A DNA stretch of 64,000 nucleotides, taken from Paragordius varius (taxonomy: Eukaryota > Nematomorpha). This document shows, piece by piece, positions 12,840 through 24,174 of this stretch. The stretch's first letter is position 1; every line of letters begins with the position of its first letter. The position numbers and the translations under genes are program-made. The notes beneath the pieces are model-generated. The model was not told where the DNA came from and did not search any database. It saw only the letters and a program-made list of their open reading frames with translations. The stretch is from the NCBI GenBank assembly GCA_964247055.1, contig OZ176056.1, positions 6,696,001 to 6,760,000 on the forward strand, written 5' to 3'.

Positions 12840-13510
12840 GAACTTCAAACCGGTTCGAAAAATGTGGGGAACTGTGGTGGTTGGGACCTGAACAGGCCTA
12901 ATTCCTAAAATTTATAAACACGGGATGGTCTCAAATTTTGGAACCAGAACCCGGCTTTGCTGAGCAAGTAAAACCAGAACTTGGTTGGTTCCTTAAAAAT
13001 CGACATATGCCGAACCGATTATTAATTTGAAACTGGTTCCATTTTAATGCCTTACTATTCATTAAAATATTATTATTCAACACTTTTATTATGTTCGAAG
13101 AATAATATGGGGAACTGTGGTGGTTGGGACCGGAAAAGGCCTGGCTAAGAATTATAAAATAAACTCGGCAATATTAACCAGAACCGGGGTGGTTGTTAAA
13201 AAAGTGAAACCGGAACTTAATTGTTTCCTTAAAAATGGCTGCGGAACCGGTTCCCTATTGATTCTTTACTATTCATTAAAATATTTTCATTCAAAATTTT
13301 TATTGTGTTCAATAAATGTCGGGGCTGTGGTGGTTGGGCCCTGAACAGGCCTGGTTCCTAAGAATTTTAAAATAAACCCGGGGTGTTTGCTGAGCAAGTA
13401 AAACCGGCACTGGTTGTTTCCTTAAAAATCCGAAGGTTGCGGAACCGGTTCCTTTACATTTGAAACAGGTTTCATTTTGGTTCCCGACTTTTCATTAAAA
13501 TAATTTTATT
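12840..13510. repeat. Satellite-like tandem repeat, about 210-245 bp period
   Basis: Three head-to-tail units start with the motif GGGAACTGTGGTGGTTGGG at about 12864, 13108 and 13320. Each then shows GAACAGGCCT-like, GCTGAGCAAGTAAAACC, TTCCTTAAAAAT, GGAACCGGTTCC and TTCATTAAAATA blocks in the same order. Spacing of 244 and 212 bp shows internal deletion. A decayed piece with ACTGGAACCGG and AAAACCGGAGCTG lies at about 18535-18680, beyond the LTR element, so the repeat once covered more of the region. Confidence 0.75.
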
Positions 13511-13945
13511 TAACATTTTTATTAAAATTAAACAAACCAAATATCATCATTTAAAAATTATAACTTAATTTGATAGAAAGATATAAAGCCAATTGTTTTC
13601 GTATAACTGTATTTCTATTCACTATAGCATGCACCTATTGAGATTAATTTTTATTTAACATTTTAAAAATGATTGCATCAGCATTTCCGTGGTCAGACTA
13701 TTTGTCAGATCTGAAAATATATTTAAAATTTCTTTATATGTGTGAGTAGCAATATGTACCGCCATAGCGACCTTACATAATAAAATTTATTTTCGAAAAA
13801 ATCTGCTGTCAAAAAAATAAGTTTATGGATCTCAAGCCCTGGCAGCGATTTGATACCCCTGATTGTGGTTCAATTTTTTCCATCATGGATAAATGATTGT
13901 GAACACTATAGTTTATGGTTTTGTCAAAATTATAGGTAATATATG
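13511..13945. other. Spacer before the LTR element
   Basis: No exon or RNA seen. The last five bases (ATATG, 13941-13945) form the left target-site duplication of the LTR element. Confidence 0.35.
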
Positions 13946-14210
13946 TGTAGTAAATCAAGAAACCGTAAAACAATAAGATTTATTGAGATAAAATGCAAAA
14001 ACTAAACTACATATAGTTTGCGATGTTTATATACTTTTTGTGAATACAATATTTACATGTTAAGCCAAGGTAAAATAACGTGTGCAGGTTAAATACAAAA
14101 TTGATACAATAGTTTAACTCATATATAAAAGGTCATCAAAATGCATTCAAATCTAATATATAAATTGGTCTCGTCTAAGGTTAACTAACTTGATGTATTC
14201 TAATCTATCA
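13946..14210 (-). repeat. 3' LTR of the Ty3/gypsy element
   Basis: Matches 17989-18253 almost perfectly over 265 bp. On + coordinates it starts TGTAGTAAATC and ends CTATCA, and it is preceded by the ATATG target duplication. Confidence 0.93.
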
Positions 14211-17200
14211 TATCTCCTTATCCAAATCCGAGCCGATCTGGTGCTTTTCTTTCCCTAAGAGGAAATCTCCTTTCAGGTTCTTTCTCAGTTGTCTTTTCCG
14301 TTCTTATTTCAACCTGGGTGTCTTTCTCGTTTTCTTTTTCTTTGCTTGGTTCCTCCCCCACCTCCCGATTATTGGTTGTCATCTCTTCATCTGTTTGGTT
14401 TATCGTTACATTATCCTCCTCAACGCCGTTCTCGACTCCGGTCGGCCGTAATTAATCCTCATGCTTGCGAAGTGTTCGATTTCCATCTTTAACCGTGTAC
14501 GAGAGTACCCCTGTTCTCTCCAAAATTGAACCTTTTCTCCACCCTGAATTTATTTCATTCTTTATGTACACTTCTTCGTCCGGTCTAAAAACTTGATTAG
14601 GTATTATGTCGTCCTCTAATTGTTGTGCGGGTGTTTCCCTAATCCAAGAGAAGGGGTTATTAATCTGTCTTTTCAGAAATAAATTATACGGGCACTCTTT
14701 TGTGGCGTTATGTACGGCGGATCGATAACCCCATAACACTTGGTTTATTTTTTTGTCAGGAGTCAGCTTAGAATCCGTTAACGATTTATAGTGTGCTTTT
14801 AAGGTGTAAATGACTCGTTCCACCAGCCCATTTGTTCGTGGATGATAGGGGGCGCTAGTGACGTGTTTGATGTTTGCTCGTTGCAAGGTCTCATTAAAAT
14901 CTTTCGATGCAAAATATGTTGCATTATCGGTAACGATCATTCGGGAAAACCCGTACCTTACACACCAAATTTCCAACCAATGTAGTATGTTTGCAGAATT
15001 AACAGTTCTTAGCAATTCGACTTCAACCCATCTGGAGCTACTATCGATAGCTACTAACCAATACAACCCATCTATAGGACCGGCAATATCAAGATGTATC
15101 CTTTCCCAGATACTCGTATTAAAATTCCATTTGTACGTTGGATTACTTTTTATGTTACTCCGGTTTAACTGACACCCCATACAAGATCTCACATAACTTT
15201 CAATATCTTGGTTTATACCTGGCCAATAAACCCTAGCCTTTGCAGACTCTTTCATTACATTAGCCCCCGAATGTCCAACATGCAAAAATTTTAACGTTTC
15301 ATTTCGCAACGCCCTGGGTATAAACAGACGATCGCCCCAATACAACAAACCATATGATTCTTGTATTTCGTTTCTTATACTCAATACCGAATTTAGAATT
15401 GGAGCTGACCAATCATTATGATGTAGAGCCGATTTTAATACCATCAAAAACTCATCCCGTAAAGTATTTTCTTTCATCCGCTGTACACTTAAGTTGTCAG
15501 TTGTTAGAAAGTTGATTTGCCTGGGTTGCTCCTCCACTTCCTCAGTCGGTTCTTCATACGGTAGACGAGATAACCAATCCGCTAAATTTTCCGAACCATT
15601 AATATATTGTATAGTAAAATTATCATCGGCTGTTCTGAGTATCCATCTTACTAATCTACTATTGTTAATATTACTTAGATCTCTCTTAAAACCAAACAAC
15701 TTGATCAGGGGTTTATGATCGGTTAATAATACGAACTTTCTGCCATACACAAACATTTTAAATTTTTCTAGCGCATATAAATTTGCCCTTGCTTCTTTTT
15801 CAATTACAGAGAAATGTTGTTCTGCCTTCGCACATTTTCGAGACGCAAAAGCTATCGGCCGTTTTCCCTCACTTGTCATATGTGATAAAACTGCTCCGAA
15901 TCCGTCATTCGATGCATCTGTTTCCAACACTAACGGAATGTTCGGGCTAAACGGTATTAGACATAATGCATTACTCACCAACAGTTTAGCTTTATCAAAA
16001 ACCCTCTCTTCTTTTGTCGACCAACACCATATCTTAGAACCTGTAAGCGCATGTAAGTCCGCGATTGTAGCATGCAAAGATGGAATAAAACGAGCGTGAA
16101 AATTTAACATTCCCAAAAAAGACCGAAGTGATGTTTTATTGGTAGGTGTAGGACAATTCAAAATTGCTTTTACTTTTTCGTTATCAGGTTTAATTCCTTT
16201 GTCTGAAATTATATATCCTAAGTATGACACTGAGGAACGAGCTAATTGGATTTTATCCTTTTTTAAGTTCAAACCCACAGCAGCTAATTTGTTCAACACT
16301 TTTTCTAAATTATCCTTATGCTCCATTACCGTTGACTAACAATTACATCATCAACCGCTGTACCTGGACAATCTTTTAATAACTCATCCATAATTTGTTG
16401 AAATATCGTGGGTGCACTAGATATTCCAAATGGCAGTCTCTTAAATCGAAAAAGGCCTATATGTGAACTAAACGTGAGTAAATGTTGATAATCTTGGTGT
16501 ATCGGCATTTGCCAGTAAGATTCTTTTAGATCTAAGGTCGTAAAAACTTTTCCTTGCCCGATTTTAAACACTAACTGATCAAACGTTGGAATCAGATGAT
16601 CTACAGGAACCAGACTTGGGTTTAAAGTAACTCTAAAATCACCACATATGCGAATATCGTTATCATTCTTTTTAACTATTACCAATGGGGTTACCCAGTC
16701 AATTCGTGTTTGCGAGGGGTTTATGGACTCTATACAGACTTTCAAGCCTCTTTAATTCACTCTCCACCTTAGACTGAAGCGGAATAGGTACCCTCCTGGC
16801 CGCAAATCTTTTGGGGATACTCCCTTTTTTGAGAAACAACTTGATGGGTGGTCCCGTGTAACACCCCATACCCTCACAAAACAAATCCTTAAATTTATTC
16901 AATTCCACGTAATTAACATTTTTTACACATACAGGCTCTGGAAATCTGCAATCAAAACTTTTCATCCATGGTAACCCAAAAATGTTACCCCAATCATCCC
17001 TAGTAACCATACATTCCAACTGTTTGACCATACCATTCCATTTCATATCTATCACACATTGTCCCATCACCTCTACACCTTGCTGGTTGAACCCAACTAT
17101 TGGACCCGCGGGAGCTAAGGTCGGCCTCCCAATCTCCATTTACGTGCTCTTCCCAATCAATGATATTTGAGCTCCGGTATCGTACAATATCCTCACCCAA

Positions 17201-17988
17201 TGGCCATTCAGACTTGCTTGCGTTCGGGCTTCATTATTATTATTGTTACCATTCAGTATATTAACGCGCCGGCAACACCTGCCAAAATGACCACGTCCTT
17301 TGCATCGGTAACACTCCTTGTTTGAAGCGGGACACCAGTTGATCGCATGCCCGTATCCACATTTTCCACATTTTTTTCTTATCATCATAACCTGCCTATT
17401 GTCGGGACCCTGATCAATCAAACAGCTGATCCGCCTTTCGTACGCCATTGCCAATTCTACCACCATCTCCAACGTAACCGGTTTCCCATCAACCATTGCA
17501 TCTGGAAATTTTGTGAACAGATCTATTTCCAATCTTTTGAGTTGTAACCCTCCAACAAACCCATCTCTGATTCTTAGCATTGCATCTTGCCCAAAGTTGC
17601 ACCGGGTAGCACATTCCTTTACTCGAATCAAAAAATCCATCACTGATTCCGTGGCTTCCCTTCGGAGTTGCGTAAACTGGAACCTGGCTGCAAACACATT
17701 GTATGTCGGAGCAAATATTTTTTTCCCAGCTGCTACCAAAGCATCCCAGCCCACTTCCTCTAACAGTACGGGATAAAAGAATTTCTTCAACTTTGGAATA
17801 TGGTAGACCAATGTAGGCCAATAGTAAGTTTTTTTTTGTTTCGTCATCTTCTGGAATTAATTTCACTTTTAACATTCTCTTTATATAATCGATATAATCA
17901 TCAAAGCTAGTTGCGGGATCATAGACTTCCAGACTTAATTTCTCCATGCGCGAATGCAATGAGGTAAAAAAAATTCGACCGCGCCAAA

Positions 17989-18253
17989 TGTAGTAAATCA
18001 AGAAACCGTAAAACAATAAGATTTATTGAGATAAAATGCAAAAACTAAACTACATACAGTTTGCGATGTTTATATACTTTTTGTGAATACAATATTTACA
18101 TGTTAAGCCAAGGTAAAATAACGTGTGCAGGTTAAATACAAAATTGATACAATAGTTTAACTCATATATAAAAGGTCATCAAAATGTATTCAAATCTAAT
18201 ATATAAATTGGTCTCGTCTAAGGTTGACTAACTTGATATATTCTAATCTATCA
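17989..18253 (-). repeat. 5' LTR of the Ty3/gypsy element
   Basis: Partner of 13946-14210 with the same length and about four substitutions. It is followed by the right-hand ATATG target duplication at 18254-18258. As the element reads on the minus strand, this copy would carry its promoter. Confidence 0.93.
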
Positions 18254-18258
18254 ATATG

Positions 18259-19526
18259 CAATTTTAAAAGGTAAATGTTTTAAATTCATAGATGAAATGC
18301 TTAAATAATCGACTGTAATTGTCTATAAATGGTAAGGTGGATAATTGGAAAAAATAGCTAGCATGGTATCTGTATTTCAATGGGATACCTTAAAAATGTT
18401 AGATATGTTAAATTTTTTAACAACAAAAATTTTAAAGCCCTTTTCATTATGATAAGAAACTAGAAAAAATGTTATTATGCAATCAATGGAAAATATTAAA
18501 AATTTGAAATTTTATTATTTAAAAAAGAAATCATATGGGAACCACTTATTTTGGAGGTAAAACTGGAACCGGACTGATTTCTAAGAATTTTATAAGGGAA
18601 CAGGTGCTTGCAATAAAACCGGAGCTGTTTCTTAGGATGAAATCATAACTAGTTTTGCTAAGGGGTTCCGCTACAAAGATACTGATTTTACCCACCTAAT
18701 AATAACAATATAAATGTTCTTGATGTTTTTTAGAAAAGAGCTAGTGAAGAGATTAAATATTATTTTGGTAACCGAATTCCGTTCTGCTAAAAAAATTTTT
18801 AAATAAAGCGTGTCGGTTTTTTTAGCCTTTCGGTAACGATTTCATTTTTTGAAGGGAAATGGCTTTTGATTTCATATTAGTTTTATTTGTTATATTAACG
18901 AATGGTTTTATTTTACGATGGTAGAAAACATCCAATATGTCAATATAAATTTTGGGAAAGGCGCTTTCATTGAAGAAACAATTATCAGAGTAATTCATTA
19001 TAACTACTGATAAACTCTGTTGCAAATTTTATATATTATTTGAAACCAATTTAAATCTATCCAATTTTAAGCAAGGTTCCGAAAAAAATTTATGTGCTCG
19101 CCTAAAAATATTCTTGTTTTTAAGACTTGATATTATAGAATTGATTAATTATAGCTTTAAAAATATGGAAAAAACAAATTACTTTGATAACATAAATGAT
19201 GTTTATTGATTATGAACCCTAAAATGTTTTTCTCAAAAATCATATAGAAAATCGCTGTGCAAAAACTTTGGATAAAAATAAACTTAGTTAAAATGATATT
19301 CACAATATTTAAATTTATATAGCTTATACTTGTAAAATATTGCATACCCATTATTTCTACAAGGTTTATATACATACAAGGACACAAAAAAACTTATTTT
19401 GACTACACGCTTAGCTAAACCCTACCGTTTCTATGTAAATTTTTATATATTTGTGCTGCCTTCATGAAAATAGCTGGTGGGTTGTTATCATTCTTATACA
19501 CTCATTTTATCGTACCTATAATACTA
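18259..19526. other. Intergenic DNA with a decayed satellite piece
   Basis: Contains the degraded satellite fragment at about 18535-18680. Otherwise AT-rich sequence with no supported exon. It leads into the secreted-protein gene, whose promoter cannot be identified by eye. Confidence 0.35.
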
Positions 19527-20073
19527 ATGTTTAAAAAATTGTTTCTTGTTTTATATTTTGCCATCCTTTACGGCAGTATAACTGTGTTAAGCCGTACTAT
19601 TTGCTTGGATGAAAAATATTTAATTGCTAAAGGAATCGATGTAAAAAATTTGACACCTCCCGACACCACAGATAGTCATTTAACGCCCACACAAAATTTG
19701 TCATCGAATGAAGGGGAGCCATTTGATTTAGAATCTTTTATTAAAAGTAATCCGGATATGCATCAAACTGTAAATACGGACACTAATTTAACCGATCAAT
19801 TTCTTATAGATCCAGGGGTAATATACCAAGTCATTACATTTTACAAACTTATATCTGTTCAAATAACTTCTAGTTAAGAGTTTAAATACTAATTCTATTT
19901 ATTATGCATTTTAGAGTGATTCATCGGAATTTAGCCCTTTTGTGTCGCAAATTGTGTCACACAATAATGACCCTCTAAGTCACTTTAACCATAACACAAA
20001 TTCTGATGCCGCCACTTTCCAACATTTTCAACCTGGAGGAGGGTTATTATTATCGATTTTGCGAAACGTTTAA
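19527..20073 (+). CDS. Predicted secreted or type II membrane protein, unknown family (2 exons)
   Basis: Exon 1 (19527-19817, ending GGG|GTAATA) and exon 2 (19915-20073, after a TTTTAG acceptor) join in phase 0 across a 97-bp intron, giving 149 residues. The chosen ATG at 19527 gives MFKKLFLVLYFAILYGSITV, a good signal-peptide or anchor shape (Lys-Lys, then a hydrophobic run). An in-frame ATG at 19464 would add 21 residues. The rest is acidic, Ser/Thr/Asn-rich and without a recognised domain; it ends in a Gly-rich then hydrophobic stretch (QPGGGLLLSILRNV). Only one Cys lies beyond the leader. AATAAA occurs about 155 bp after the stop. The C-terminus could change if the AAAC|GTTTAA before the stop were used as a donor. 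I do not recognise the family. Confidence 0.5.
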
Positions 20074-21085
20074 TACAAGATTAGAATGTATTGATTTGTA
20101 TTATATTTTTATATAATTTTTAGATCAAATTCAAACTATGATATGGGTTATGCCAACTAAGTGCACTGACAAAAATTTGGTCATATCTACTAGTCAAACA
20201 TACTACTAATGTTTTAATTAATCTTTAATAAATTAAATATCTCAGTACATATATTTTATTTATTACATAAAAAAGCGATACACGCACAAAAGCGGGAGGC
20301 AAAAAGATATCATGGAATATTAAAAAAGTTTAGGATTATCATATGTTTTGGGTTTTGGCCCTGTGTGATTAAATCGGAAAATGGTATTGTGCTACTTTTG
20401 TTTAAAAGTTTAAAAGCTAAATACTTTATATCTAAAATTATAACTAAGTTATATCATAAACTACACACATAAAGCAAAAGAACATTTTTAATATTTTAAT
20501 TTTTTGTCATGTCCAAAATCGCAATTTTTTGCCCTGATGGGCTATTTCACTTAAAACAAAGGGAAAAATTCCGAGATTGAGAAAATTTTAATCAATATGC
20601 CTAAGTTTAATATGAGAAAAAGTTTTTTTCGAAAAAGGGATTTTCGATTAAAAATTTATAAATAGCAAATTTTGTTGAAGCATATTCCATAAATTTGAGG
20701 TATGACAGAAACGGTATAAAATACCTTTTCTATATATCGATGGTCTAAACAGTTTTAATAGAATTTTGATTAAATATTCGATCGTCTTCAAATTTATCTT
20801 AACGAATTCTCAACGAAGCAATGAACTCTAAAAGATTTAGCATAGTCGAATTTTTTTATAATAACTTTTTTATAACATTTGTTAAGCGTTTTTATAACGT
20901 TTCAATCATGCTTCAAAATAATGTAAGCTTCAACAAAATTAGTCAACATTTATTATATGCCATAATTTAGCAAAAATATTTATTTTGAAATCCAGGTATT
21001 TTTGCGTAGAAAATTAGCTTGTTTTAGAAGGGCATTTGGGACTGAAGACCAAATTTTTTATACATTGTACGAAATCGGGATAGAT

Positions 21086-21155
<70 letters not shown>

Positions 21156-21913
21156 TATTCTAAAAAATGTAGCCGGATTGGTGCTTTTGGTTTTGGTCCT
21201 TATAAGAAATTTATATAGATTTTTGTGGTAAATCCGTATCAAAACCGCAGAGGTTAAGCACATTAAATTTTAGCAAAACTTTAATGAAGCCTACTTCATA
21301 CTATTTTGAGACATGATGGAATCTCTATACAACGCCTTAAGATATTATAAAAACACTTTTAATAATAGTTCGATGATGAACATTTCTATGATTTCAGGAT
21401 TTTATGTAAAATCAATTTAAAAACGAAATATTTTAATTAAAATGAGGTTATAGATACGTTTAGCATCACGAATTATATAGAAACTGACATCTTAAAACGT
21501 GATATACCGCTTCCATCATCTTTAAACTAGTATGAAGTGCGCTTCAACAAAATTTTCATAAATATTAAATATAAAAGTTATGAATTGTTTAAAAATTTTT
21601 TAGTTGATATCAAAATTAACATTTATTTTAAATTTTTATCGCCCAACTCCGGCATTTTCCCGTTTGCTTTGAACTAGCTCAATTTAGAAGAGCAAAAAAT
21701 TTAGGACTCTCGGAGCCCACATTTAAAATTTCTAGAAAGATTGTTTTGCTTTTCATATAGTTTATAATAAGCCTTAAACTACAAAAAAATTATATTTTTA
21801 AAATGATCAAATTTTGCCATTTTCTTATATGGAGGGCTTCTCACAAAAGTGCATATAACTTTCTTATATTACTCGTAAGGGCCAAAATCAGAACTCTTGA
21901 TAATCATAATCAT

Positions 21914-21951
<38 letters not shown>

Positions 21952-22734
21952 CATCAGATTATTTTTTAATACTCAGAATTATGCAGTTGAATATATCTTA
22001 TGTTTGAATGATATTTTATAGAATTAAACATTTAGCCTACTCAAAAATTTAAAACATAATGTACGTAAACGTAATTACCACAGAGGGAGAAATAATTTTA
22101 ATTTATTTTCGGCTCAACTAAAAGTATCATGAGCCTGATTATTTGTTCTCATATATATTTAATCAAGATATATGAAAATAATTAAATTTTAAAGTCCAGC
22201 TTTTAGAAAATTATACGTAATAAAAAGGGGAGCGTGAAAAACCTAATCTATTGATTTTAATATTTTGAAAAAATCGCAAAGAGATCAGCGCAGCGGTCAA
22301 CAAGCGTAACATTATATAATGGCGAACTGCGTAGGGAGGAACATCATATCTGGCCATTTTATTATAAAAGTTATATCCTTATCTTAAAATTTGGTTGGAA
22401 ATTATATTTTAATTTATTTAAGATTGCGCTGGGATTAACCCCATAAAGCATTATAATAGTAAAACATACATTTGATAACTATTTTATCAATTGGCCAATT
22501 ATATTAACATCTGATAATCCTTCATAGCATTTGGCAAGATGATTAAAGGTGATAAATTTGAACCAGGGCAACTTTGTATTTTTAGAACGACATAATGTAT
22601 TATCCAATAATTCAGATACCTAGTTTGGAGCTTGCGGTAAAATATAAAATCTATAAAATATTATCTAGCTAATAAAAAATAATTATAAGTGTATTCTATC
22701 TTCTCTTTTATAATTGTTTGTTGTACCTTTATAG
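20074..22734. other. Repeat-rich stretch upstream of the recognised RALGPS exons
   Basis: No exon is supported, although the missing 5' exon(s) of the downstream RALGPS gene may lie here. The region holds two TA microsatellites (about 21088-21152 and 21918-21950) and pieces of a palindromic family D. Its blocks are 'tgaagcctacttcatactattttgag', 'cgatgatgaacatttctat' and an inverted partner ending 'aagtgcgcttcaacaaaat', at about 21160-21565. A reversed partial copy follows at about 21800-21950. Confidence 0.45.
21160..21565. repeat. Palindromic family D, copy 1
   Basis: Near each end lie inverted copies of a block related to TGAAG.G.ACTTCATACTA, and the centre has CGATGATGAACATTTCTATGA. The same order is seen at 31562-32046. 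Partial copies occur at about 29320-29470 and 36640-36800, recognisable by 'ttttggccctta' or its complement and by 'cacaaaagtg'. A TA microsatellite abuts the left side. No coding potential. Confidence 0.55.
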
Positions 22735-24135
22735 AAATATATTACTTTGATAAATTGGGAAAAGTTTCAATCAATCGATGTGGAAAAAGAGATTATATTT
22801 CCATACATACAGGAGGATGGCATCAATTACGGAATGAAGCATAATTATAATAGTCATTTACAACAGTTTACCAGACAATTTAACGCAGTATATATTTTTT
22901 TAATATTTTAACTTTACAAATAAATATTTTTTTGCTGAATATTTATTAAACATAATCTTATATATATTTTATGCAATAATTTGTCGAAATGCATTAATCA
23001 ATAATACCTAATTAACGGTTAAAAATTAATAAATTGCAAATTAAAATGAATCAGTTAATATACCTTTACCGATTGGTGATTAAATAAACGTATATAAATA
23101 TGATTATCATTCGAAGTATATAAAATATTAATCAACACACTTTCGAATTTTTAAAAGATTATTATATTTTTTATCGTCAGAAACCATCCCTCTTTATATA
23201 TTGATATAGAACTTGTTTTGTTTTAGAAGGTTTTTTCGGATTGCTCACCGAAATAGTTAATAATTTTTTTCATTAGAATTTTTGTAAAAAAATTTTAGAT
23301 CGTAAAAAGGTTTTGACTTGCCGTTATAATCACAGCTTTATTTAATCATAGTTTTTAATTTTAGCAACTTTTTACACTATAAATATTGAAATTTAGACTG
23401 CAATATTGTGTATTTTTTTACATTTATAATATTTCTTAAAGTGTTTTTCTCTAAATTGTTTTAAGCTTACTTTTTGGGTCATATGTGAAGTCCTCAAATG
23501 TCAAGATATTCGTTATCGTGTAAAAACACTCATTTATGCAATCAAACTTGCCAAGGTTGTTTTGTTTTTTTTATCATTTGTAATTGAATTACCAATCTTA
23601 TTTTTTATAATCATTATTTTTGATTCGCAGTTAGTTTTTAGCTGGAGTTTTAAAACTTTATTCAAATATATTATTTAAATAATAGTTTTTCGATTTTATA
23701 AATTTATTTTATTTGGAAAATAAACGGCAGCTTAATATCAACCAAATCGCTAAATTTGAGTATTTACTGTGGAAAGTTTTAATTAATTAATAATTTAAAG
23801 GGTTAAAGAAATATTAAATTATTTGATAAAAAATATTTCGATTTTATTATACATAAAACATATATTATTTGTTTTAGAAATTATATGCCTTAAACAATTT
23901 ACATGCTCTGTTCGCCGTTTTAACAGGTCTGCAAAGCGCACCAATTCATAGACTTAAACTTACCTGGCAGGTATAATTTGAAAATTTAAAATTATTTTTG
24001 AACAGAAAAATAATTATAAGACAGTTAGAAACATTTTTGAGACAAAACATAAAATAACTACTAATATTATTTTAATGAAAAACCATATGTTTTGATTTTT
24101 TTCATGCAATTTATTTTGAATCAAAAAATGTGTTG

Positions 24136-24174
<39 letters not shown>

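Larger units (their letters stand above)
13946..18253 (-). mobile_element. Ty3/gypsy-type LTR retrotransposon, young but broken
   Basis: A 4.3-kb element on the minus strand with two 265-bp LTRs, 13946-14210 and 17989-18253, each TG...CA when read on the element's strand. The flanking 5-bp duplication is ATATG (13941-13945 and 18254-18258). A primer-binding site complementary to a tRNA 3' end (TGGCGCGGTCGAA on the minus strand, 17974-17986) follows the 5' LTR, and a purine-rich tract precedes the 3' LTR. From 5' to 3' the interior encodes gag-like sequence with a CCHC zinc knuckle, aspartic protease, reverse transcriptase, RNase H and integrase, which is the Ty3/gypsy order. There is no sign of an envelope gene. 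The coding part is broken, with about four breaks, so the copy looks dead. The LTRs differ at only about four positions, so insertion was recent relative to the other repeats here. Confidence 0.93.

Noticed and set aside
21024-22021. Open frames with Ile-Tyr runs on both strands
   Set aside because: They are translations of TA microsatellites, not genes.
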